Positions 1 through 5,058 of a stretch of DNA of 5,989 bases are shown here, piece by piece. The DNA lies in contig NZ_CAMLHF010000263.1 of the NCBI RefSeq assembly GCF_946479715.1, forward strand, positions 1 through 5,989, given 5' to 3'. A model generated the notes under the pieces. The model had not been told where the DNA came from, made no database searches, and saw only the letters and a list, made by a program, of their open reading frames with translations. The position numbers and the translations under genes are program-made. The first letter of the stretch is position 1, and each line of letters opens with the position of its first letter. Origin of the DNA: an uncultured Pedobacter sp. Its GTDB lineage: Bacteria; Bacteroidota; Bacteroidia; Sphingobacteriales; Sphingobacteriaceae.

Positions 1-131
1 AGGAAGCTATTGCTGTTCAAAAGAAGGCAATTGAGATGAATGAGAAAATCATCAAAGAAACTGGTAAAAATTGGTTTCCAGAATGTGTGATTGCCTTGAA
101 TAAAATGCTAAAAGGACAACCTACGTGGTAA
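1..131 (+). CDS. 3' end of an unidentified gene (possibly thioredoxin-like/TlpA-family)
   Basis: Only the last 42 codons are in the window, read from base 3 to the TAA at 129-131; the gene starts off the left edge. The visible tail is charged, lysine-rich and probably helical (EAIAVQKKAIEMNEKIIKE), and it ends in KMLKGQPTW. A helical tail with a final K-x-G-x-x-TW reminds me of the C-terminal segment of Bacteroidota thioredoxin-fold proteins of the TlpA/redoxin type, but no CxxC or other diagnostic motif is visible, so this is a weak guess. The next gene begins 44 bases later on the same strand, and I see no terminator or TAnnTTTG promoter box in that gap. Co-transcription with the peptidase is therefore likely. 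That an open frame ends here is fairly sure; the family is not. Confidence 0.55.
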   Translation, partial: EAIAVQKKAIEMNEKIIKETGKNWFPECVIALNKMLKGQPTW

Positions 132-175
132 ATAAATAGTTGAATATTGATATCACAAAAAAAAACACATATAAA

Positions 176-2719
176 ATGAAACAGTTGTTAGTTAAACTTG
201 TCTTATTAGCCATTCTAGCATCTAAAGGGCAGGCCCAAAATGCAAAAAAAGACTTGGACACCACAGCATTTAATACATGGGGGCATGTCCTCAGTCCCAC
301 CATTACAAATGATGGCAAATATGCTGGTTACTTTACGACCTACGGTTTGATCAATGATTTCAATAGTCCGAAAACCCTGACGGTGAAATCTATTGATGGA
401 AAATGGACAAAAGATTTTGGTCCGAATATTATTAGTTATTCTTTTCCCTCAAACAATAGAAACGTTTTAATACTGGATGATAAAAACATGCTACAAGTAG
501 TTCAGTTAGGAAGCGGGAATCTTTTGAAAACCTATAAGGCTAGTTCCTTTCAACTTTTTGAATATGAACATACAGGATACTTATTAATCAAATCTCCCGA
601 CAACAGCATTACCCTTGTCAATCAAAAAAACAATCAAGAAATTAAATCTCCCGACGTTCAATCCTATGACCAAAGCGCCAATAAAAAACGGCTGTTTTTA
701 TTGAAAGACAATAATACATTATCCTTTATTGATCTGCCCTCAATGAAAGAAACGGAGATGGGTGAATTTAAAGGCATGAGTAACTTCACATTGGATAATA
801 AAGGTGAAACCATTGCTTTTATAATGGACGCTTCTGTATGGCTCTGTAATGCCGGTAAAAGCAAACCGGTAAAACTGGCAGATAACTTCTCACTTGGAAT
901 TGATAATGGATTGTATATCAGTGGTATAAGTAAATTCAGCCAGGGCAATGAACGTCTTTTTATTACATTAGCACAGAAACCAGTGAAGAAGGAAATAGAA
1001 CCCGGAACAGTAAAGGTTATGGTATGGAATTATAAAGATGCCCGACTGAGAACTGATCCCGGAAAAATGGGTAAATCTCAGTCTTTTTTTTCATATATAA
1101 ACTTGAAAGATCAAACGATTACACAGGTACAACAGAAATTTGAAAATGTTAGGTTTCTAAATGAGGCAAATACGGACTTCATATCCATTGAATATGTTAA
1201 AGGGGCAGATTATGAGAGACATTGGAACCAATTAGCAGTACCCAAATACTTTATCTATGATTGCAGAAATAAGGCTAGGTATCCTGTTGCGATGAGAGCA
1301 CGCAGTATATCTCCAGATGGTAAATACGTCATAGGTGTAGATAGTGTGGGTGTTAATTATATAGTATGGAGTACTAAAAAACATCAACAATACAACCTCA
1401 CGAAACATTTAAGAACTATACCTGATCAGAAAGGGATTTCTGATGACGATAAAAAATTTTGGAGTTTAGCAGGTTGGATTGATCAACATATTTTACTGCT
1501 GTACGATGAAAATGACATTTGGCAATTTGATGTTTCCGATTCATCTAAATCTATAAATTTAACTTATGCTGTTGGAAAAAGAGAAGGACTTGTATTTAGG
1601 TTAGGAACGATACCAAGTAACGAAGTACTGGGAAAAGATTACTTATCATTTGTTTGGGCTTTTAACAAAAAAAATAAGCAAAGTGGATTTTACAAGCTAT
1701 CTCAGAATGGTAAGATTGAGCCTCAAAGACTTGCCATGAATGATGCTGAAAATGGCCGTTTCTTCGTAAAATCTAGATATGCATCTATTTATATAGTTCA
1801 GAAAGAAAGGGTAGACAGCAGCCCTAATTTTTTTGTGACAGAAGACTTTAGATCATTTCAGCAATTAACTAATATGTATCCTGAACGAGGGTATAAATGG
1901 CTAACATCTGAATTGATAGATTTTACTACATTGGATGCTAAACCCTCACAAGCCATTGTATATAAGCCAATTGATCTTGATCCGAATAAAAAGTATCCGG
2001 TAATAATTTATTACTATCAGAAATTCTCAGATGAACTAAATAAGTACCTTCAGCCGGAACCTGCTGGAGGAGACCTGAACATCCCGTGGTTTGTTAGTAA
2101 AGGGTATGTTATTGTTAAACCCGATATACAATATGCAGTAATGAAACCTGGAGAAAGTGCAGTTAATAGTGTTGAAGGGGTAGCTAAATACTTAACCAAG
2201 CTGTCCTATATTGATTCCGTTCATATGGGGATCATGGGGCATAGTTGGGGGGCATTTCAAACTAATTATATAGTTACCCATTCTGACTTTTTTAAAGCTG
2301 CTGTTTCCGCCAGTGGAAATTCCAATCTTATCAGTGCTGTAACCTCACTCACTCGAGGAGGAGCTAATTATAAAGATATATCTACGTATACCAGATATGA
2401 ACGTCTTGGGAAAACGTTGTGGCAACGCCCGGATTTATACATCAATAACTCACCTATATTAGATGCAGCGAAAATTGAGACCCCTATGTTATTGATGGCA
2501 AATGAACGAGATGGTATTATTAATGTCGAACAAGGTATAGGATTCTTCTGGTCTCTGAGAAGGTTGGGTAAGCCTGCGTGGTTATTGCAATATGAAGGGG
2601 AAGATCATGGTTTGGCGAAACTTGAAAATCAATTAGATTATTCCCAGAAAACGCTTGATTTTTTTGATTATTATTTGAAGGAGAAGCCAATGCCTCAATG
2701 GATGAAAAAAGCTCTTTGA
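176..2719 (+). CDS. Secreted S9-family serine peptidase (prolyl oligopeptidase/DPP4-like)
   Basis: This 847-residue protein is an exported serine peptidase of the alpha/beta-hydrolase fold, expected to cleave short peptides in the periplasm or outside the cell. An N-terminal signal peptide (MKQLLVKLVLLAILASKGQA, likely cleavage A20/Q21, no lipobox cysteine) fixes the start at the ATG at 176; an in-frame TTG at 140 would put a polar stretch before it. Residues ~30-590 are a beta-propeller-like region with PD40-like pieces such as SPDGKYVIGVD. The catalytic domain starts near YPVIIYYY (607-614). The triad is intact: S690 in GHSWG, D779 in NERDG and H811 in GEDHG. The common YGGP turn is replaced by YYYQKFSDEL, as I recall in a Bacteroidota S9 subfamily that also shares GHSWG and RRLGKP. 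Substrate specificity cannot be read from the sequence. The stop lies 24 bases before the next gene, suggesting an operon. Confidence 0.93.
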   Translation: MKQLLVKLVLLAILASKGQAQNAKKDLDTTAFNTWGHVLSPTITNDGKYAGYFTTYGLINDFNSPKTLTVKSIDGKWTKDFGPNIISYSFPSNNRNVLILDDKNMLQVVQLGSGNLLKTYKASSFQLFEYEHTGYLLIKSPDNSITLVNQKNNQEIKSPDVQSYDQSANKKRLFLLKDNNTLSFIDLPSMKETEMGEFKGMSNFTLDNKGETIAFIMDASVWLCNAGKSKPVKLADNFSLGIDNGLYISGISKFSQGNERLFITLAQKPVKKEIEPGTVKVMVWNYKDARLRTDPGKMGKSQSFFSYINLKDQTITQVQQKFENVRFLNEANTDFISIEYVKGADYERHWNQLAVPKYFIYDCRNKARYPVAMRARSISPDGKYVIGVDSVGVNYIVWSTKKHQQYNLTKHLRTIPDQKGISDDDKKFWSLAGWIDQHILLLYDENDIWQFDVSDSSKSINLTYAVGKREGLVFRLGTIPSNEVLGKDYLSFVWAFNKKNKQSGFYKLSQNGKIEPQRLAMNDAENGRFFVKSRYASIYIVQKERVDSSPNFFVTEDFRSFQQLTNMYPERGYKWLTSELIDFTTLDAKPSQAIVYKPIDLDPNKKYPVIIYYYQKFSDELNKYLQPEPAGGDLNIPWFVSKGYVIVKPDIQYAVMKPGESAVNSVEGVAKYLTKLSYIDSVHMGIMGHSWGAFQTNYIVTHSDFFKAAVSASGNSNLISAVTSLTRGGANYKDISTYTRYERLGKTLWQRPDLYINNSPILDAAKIETPMLLMANERDGIINVEQGIGFFWSLRRLGKPAWLLQYEGEDHGLAKLENQLDYSQKTLDFFDYYLKEKPMPQWMKKAL

Positions 2720-2743
2720 TAAGTCATTTACCATATTACTAAT

Positions 2744-3136
2744 ATGAATACAAACATAGATGAATACATCACCATTTATAGTGATCTGCTCGAAGAAATA
2801 AATAATCCGGATATGGATTTTAAGCTCTGCACGCTAAGCGTGTCTTTTGTTTCTAGTTTCACTTTCAGAGAGTTAACAGATGAGGTTTATGAATGTCTTT
2901 TAGGAGATCCGCAAGTTGCCAGGGTTCAACTGGCTCCGGCAAAGGAAAAAGTAGAGTTTTTGATGATGCAATGCAGTCTGCTGATGGCCAGGTATTCTGA
3001 TGATCCTATGTTTGATGTTCTTGGTTTTGAAAAGGATATAGATCCGCCAAGGTGTGAGTTGATTTATATAGTAATGGATCATCTGGACAGAGCAAAAGAG
3101 CTGTTTACAGATATTAAACCCATCCCTGATTTTTAA
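2744..3136 (+). CDS. Hypothetical protein, 130 residues, acidic and helical
   Basis: I do not recognise this protein. It is 130 residues long, with no signal peptide and no membrane segment, so it is probably cytoplasmic. It is acidic, rich in D/E, and most of it looks alpha-helical: an N-terminal helix (IDEYITIYSDLLEEI), a central part with FRELTDEVYECLLG, a helix around KEKVEFLMMQCSLLMARY, and a C-terminal helix (ELIYIVMDHLDRAKELF) before a short PIPDF tail. Three cysteines are scattered and do not form a metal-binding pattern. It starts at an ATG 24 bases after the peptidase stop and ends 29 bases before the AraC-type gene, all on the same strand. Its place between an enzyme and two regulators suggests a small partner or regulatory protein, but that is position-based inference. 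Uninterrupted length and tight spacing support it being a real gene. Confidence 0.75.
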   Translation: MNTNIDEYITIYSDLLEEINNPDMDFKLCTLSVSFVSSFTFRELTDEVYECLLGDPQVARVQLAPAKEKVEFLMMQCSLLMARYSDDPMFDVLGFEKDIDPPRCELIYIVMDHLDRAKELFTDIKPIPDF

Positions 3137-3165
3137 GGGTTAATGATGAATTAATTTTTAAGGAT

Positions 3166-3549
3166 ATGTATTTAGAATATGAAATAGAAGCGCTTTCTGA
3201 TCACAGGCTTATACATGAACTTGAAACGCTACTGGAAAGACATTTTAAAACACAAAAAAGGTTGGAGTTTTATAGTGACCAACTTCATATTTCTTTAAGA
3301 CGGCTAAACGCAATATGCATTTATCATTTGCATAAAACACTTTACGAACTGATACAGGCGCGGCGTTTTAATGAAAGTAAGAAACTATTAGAATCCTCAT
3401 CATTATCAGTTAAGGAGATCACTTATTACCTGGGGTTTTGTGATCCTCCTTATTTCATTAGATACTTTAAAAAACAAACCGGACTGACCCCCCGGAGATA
3501 TCGATTAAATTTATTAGAGAAATGGCAAGAAGAAGCTTTAAACCAATAG
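3166..3549 (+). CDS. AraC-type transcription regulator, DNA-binding domain only
   Basis: The 127-residue protein is essentially one AraC/XylS C-terminal DNA-binding domain with two helix-turn-helix units. The first spans about residues 33-58 (LEFYSDQLHISLRRLNAI). The second spans about 81-103 (SVKEITYYLGFCDPPYFIRY) and is followed by FKKQTGLTPRRYR, a very close match to the family signature. The preceding ~28 residues are a short helical lead (ELETLLERHFK), far too small for the usual ligand-binding or dimerisation domain, so any signal must come from another protein or from expression level. The chosen ATG has AAGGA only one base upstream, too close for a normal ribosome binding site. Known family members activate or repress promoters by binding direct repeats. 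The 3' end overlaps the longest frame of the Crp-like gene by 28 bases, which suggests coupled expression. Confidence 0.9.
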   Translation: MYLEYEIEALSDHRLIHELETLLERHFKTQKRLEFYSDQLHISLRRLNAICIYHLHKTLYELIQARRFNESKKLLESSSLSVKEITYYLGFCDPPYFIRYFKKQTGLTPRRYRLNLLEKWQEEALNQ

Positions 3550-4157
3550 ATGAACAAATGTCGTATGAATGGCGCCAGGCTACAGTTGATTATTTGAAAT
3601 CATTAATAAGTGGAATTTTAGATCTTGAAGCTGCTTTGATGCAACCAGGTATATTGAAACCTAGTTATGGAGGAAAGAAGGATTTCTTATTGATTCCGGG
3701 CAAGCCCGCCTGGGAAGCTCATTTTTTGAAAACAGGATTGGCCAAATTGTTTACCATTGATGAGAAGACAGGTAAAGAGACCATTTTATACTTGTGGAAG
3801 GAGGGGGAGATTATTGTGCTGCACAAACAATTTGTAGAAAGGTTGCCAAATGAAGATCTGTATATTCAGCTGATAGAAGACGCTGAATTGGTGACCATCA
3901 CCAATTTCAGAATGGATGATATTTATGATGATCATGGGGTTGCCCGTGACCTGACCATAATGATACTGAATGCGCAGATTGAACGAAGGGAAGAGCAAAT
4001 GAAAATTCTAATGATGACGGAGAAGTGTAATAGGTATTGTGAGTTTAAAAAGGTGTTTGATAAATTCTGGTTCAGGTTGGGGAATGAGGATATATGCGCA
4101 TTTTTAGGGATTAACCTTAGTACGTTAAAAGAGTCTAAAAAGAGTTGTATGGGTTAG
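3522..4157 (+). CDS. Crp/Fnr-family transcription regulator, divergent
   Basis: The 211-residue frame fits the small, divergent Crp/Fnr proteins of Bacteroidota. Residues ~50-130 form the cyclic-nucleotide-binding-like beta barrel (FLLIPGKPAWEAHFLKTGLA, then KETILYLWKEGEIIV). Residues ~135-165 are the long dimerisation helix (LNAQIERREEQMKILMM). Residues ~168-207 carry a winged-helix-type HTH (NEDICAFLGINLSTLKESKK). The usual cAMP-contacting Arg-Ser pair is not evident, so a different or no ligand is likely, as is common for this group. The chain stops soon after the recognition helix, and the usual S-R-[IV]-R there reads as LKESKK. Two starts are possible: the ATG at 3522, overlapping the AraC gene by 28 bases, or the ATG at 3558, eight bases after that gene's stop, giving 199 residues; the extra residues MARRSFKPIDEQ carry no recognisable domain. 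It ends 24 bases from the convergent higA. Confidence 0.82.
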   Translation: MARRSFKPIDEQMSYEWRQATVDYLKSLISGILDLEAALMQPGILKPSYGGKKDFLLIPGKPAWEAHFLKTGLAKLFTIDEKTGKETILYLWKEGEIIVLHKQFVERLPNEDLYIQLIEDAELVTITNFRMDDIYDDHGVARDLTIMILNAQIERREEQMKILMMTEKCNRYCEFKKVFDKFWFRLGNEDICAFLGINLSTLKESKKSCMG

Positions 4158-4181
4158 GGCGCTAATCGAAGAATAGTCTAT

Positions 4182-4544
4182 CTAAAGTGCTTTTGGTAAA
4201 AATACCTCGGCCGGTATGCCTAAAAATATTCTTAAGGCTTTGGCCATTTTTAAAGTTACTTCACGCTTTCCTGATAATATTAAAGAAACATGACCTTTGG
4301 AACCTATAATAGGTTCCAGGTCTTTTGCTTTCAAACCTTTTTCTTCCATTTTTAATTTGACTACTTCAATTGGATCTAGTTCGGGAATCACAATGTGTTT
4401 GTCTTCATAATCTTTAACTAAAACCAACAGCAGCTCAAGCTCTTCAAATTCCGGAGAGTTTGGCTCAGCGTGAAAAATACTTATGGTTCTGTTAAGTGCC
4501 ATTTTATATTCTTCGTCAGTTTTTAACACTTTATAATGTTTCAT
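4182..4544 (-). CDS. higA: HigA-type antitoxin, XRE-family helix-turn-helix
   Basis: The 120-residue protein is the antitoxin of a HigBA module. It should bind and neutralise the HigB toxin and repress the shared promoter. The N-terminal ~55 residues are helical and acidic (EFEELELLLVLVKDYEDKH). The C-terminal half, ~57-115, is an XRE-like HTH: KMEEKGLKAKDLEPIIGSK, then HVSLILSGKREVTLKMAKAL and a final GIPAEVFLP. The GSK-x-x-VS-x-x-LSGKR-x-x-TL-x-x-AK core closely matches what I recall of E. coli K-12 HigA, including the HTH at the C-terminal end. Its ATG overlaps the higB stop in an ATGA (4541-4544), so translation is probably coupled. The reversed order (toxin first) is typical of this TA family. 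It runs convergent to the Crp-like gene, with only 24 bases between them. Confidence 0.92.
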   Translation of the reverse strand: MKHYKVLKTDEEYKMALNRTISIFHAEPNSPEFEELELLLVLVKDYEDKHIVIPELDPIEVVKLKMEEKGLKAKDLEPIIGSKGHVSLILSGKREVTLKMAKALRIFLGIPAEVFLPKAL

Positions 4545-4849
4545 ACTTCTATATGCTTTATTTCTGCAGCGTTAATTTTATCATACTCTTTGTGCGATCC
4601 AAACCAAATTATGTATCCTGCTTGCGTTCTAAAATTTATAGATACAATTAATCTAAAGTCGTTTCCTTTAATGTTAAAAATTACTCGATGGTTAGCTATT
4701 AAACTGGCATTACCGTATACTTGTTTTAATTCATTAAAGTTTTCAAAGTTCGTCCTGCCAAATTCATTTAACCAGGTTACTAATGCTACCTTAGCAACAG
4801 GGTACTGTTCTGCATAATACAGAATAGTTCTTTTTGTAATAATATTCAT
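4541..4849 (-). CDS. higB: HigB-type toxin, ribosome-dependent mRNA interferase
   Basis: The 102-residue protein matches the HigB toxin family (the E. coli YgjN type, a RelE/ParE-fold relative). Known members cleave translated mRNA on the ribosome and so slow growth when free of antitoxin. Visible family marks are the N-terminal MNIITKRTI strand, NHRVIFNIKGNDFRLIVSIN (residues 53-72) and the closing GSHKEYDKI (84-92), including H86, Y89 and D90. Length is normal and there is no frameshift, so the toxin looks intact. It is first in the operon and overlaps higA by 4 bases. A candidate promoter lies about 23-30 bases upstream of its ATG (4847-4849). No mobile-element gene is seen next to the pair, although such modules often move horizontally. 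Catalytic activity is inferred from the family. Confidence 0.92.
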   Translation of the reverse strand: MNIITKRTILYYAEQYPVAKVALVTWLNEFGRTNFENFNELKQVYGNASLIANHRVIFNIKGNDFRLIVSINFRTQAGYIIWFGSHKEYDKINAAEIKHIEV

Positions 4850-4868
4850 TATTAGTTGCTTGTCAGTA

Positions 4869-4896
4869 TTACAAAGATATATAATAAGTTTACAAA
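4869..4896. repeat. TTACAAA direct repeat over the higBA promoter (possible HigA operator)
   Basis: TTACAAA occurs at 4869-4875 and again at 4890-4896, exactly 21 bases apart, or two DNA turns, so both copies face the same side of the helix. The first copy overlaps the candidate -7 box of higBA. HigA-type antitoxins repress their own promoter, usually through inverted repeats, so direct repeats would be somewhat unusual. The region is very AT-rich and a 7-base repeat could arise by chance. Confidence 0.3.
4872..4879 (-). promoter_or_regulatory. Candidate -7 promoter box of the higBA operon
   Basis: On the minus strand this reads TATCTTTG, a perfect match to the Bacteroidota -7 consensus TAnnTTTG. 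Transcription would start around 4865-4868 and leave a leader of about 16-18 bases before the higB ATG. The expected -33 element (TTTG/TTG) about 19-21 bases further upstream is poor: only a TTTTC stretch is at the right distance, while a better TTTTG lies too close (13-base spacer). The match and its position in front of the first gene support it; the weak -33 leaves doubt, and an activator or a weak promoter would both fit. Confidence 0.5.
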
Positions 4897-4900
4897 ATGA

Positions 4901-4972
4901 AAACTAATTAGAGTTTGATTTTTAATTTTATTGAGCATACTATTTAGTGATAAGTTTGATTTCTACTAAACT
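4901..4972. repeat. Cluster of AAACT/AGTTT repeats upstream of higBA
   Basis: The 10-base word AGTTTGATTT is present twice in direct orientation, at 4912-4921 and 4953-4962, 41 bases apart (about four helical turns). Each copy is also half of an inverted repeat: AAACT-N6-AGTTT at 4901-4916, enclosing the palindrome CTAATTAG (4904-4911), and AGTTT-N10-AAACT at 4953-4972. A further pair, TTTAGT at 4943-4948 and ACTAAA at 4965-4970, overlaps the second. The layout looks like two related protein-binding sites, plausibly operators for HigA or another regulator, but the sequence alone does not name the protein and low complexity inflates such matches. Confidence 0.35.
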
Positions 4973-5024
4973 ACTTGGTTTTTGGTTCTAAATGTTAGGC
5001 CTATTTTTTCTTTTTTTATGTGTA

Positions 5025-5044
5025 AAGATTCCAGCGAATATCTT
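5025..5044 (-). other. Imperfect hairpin after the membrane-protein gene
   Basis: About 15 bases beyond the stop of the membrane-protein gene, the minus strand can fold a 7-bp stem with one bulged A (AAGAT[A]TTC, loop GCTG, GAATCTT). The position suits a transcript 3' end, but the following bases are A-rich rather than U-rich, so it is not a standard intrinsic terminator. It may be a processing or stabilising structure, or chance; read-through into higBA cannot be excluded. Confidence 0.2.
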
Positions 5045-5058
5045 CAAGACATTAATTG

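Noticed and set aside
140..175. TTG start that would extend the peptidase by 12 residues
   Set aside because: The extension puts polar residues ahead of a textbook signal peptide that begins at the ATG at 176.
664..948. Minus-strand open frame of 94 residues inside the peptidase gene
   Set aside because: It is fully contained in the peptidase coding sequence and resembles no known protein.
2744..3549. Idea that the 130-residue and AraC-type genes are an RteC-like conjugative-transposon control region
   Set aside because: The 130-residue protein does not show RteC-like motifs, and no tra, mob or integrase gene is present in the window.
3166..4157. Idea that the AraC and Crp-like genes are one gene split by a frameshift
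   Set aside because: Each has its own plausible start and a complete domain, and such a fusion order is not a known architecture to me.
4152..4167. Short hairpin around the Crp-like stop codon (TTAG/CTAA)
   Set aside because: Four to six weak pairs with no U-tract on either strand; not convincing as a terminator.
4195..4217. Terminator-like stem on the minus strand (ATACC, loop GGCCGA, GGTAT, then T run)
   Set aside because: It lies inside the last codons of higA, before the stop, and has only five base pairs; ending transcription there would remove the stop codon.
4536..4817. Plus-strand open frame of 93 residues opposite higB
   Set aside because: It is the antisense shadow of the well-supported higB and shows no family features.
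4996..5003. Palindrome TAGGCCTA followed by a T-rich run
   Set aside because: No loop, so no stable hairpin, and no plus-strand gene ends just before it; probably chance.
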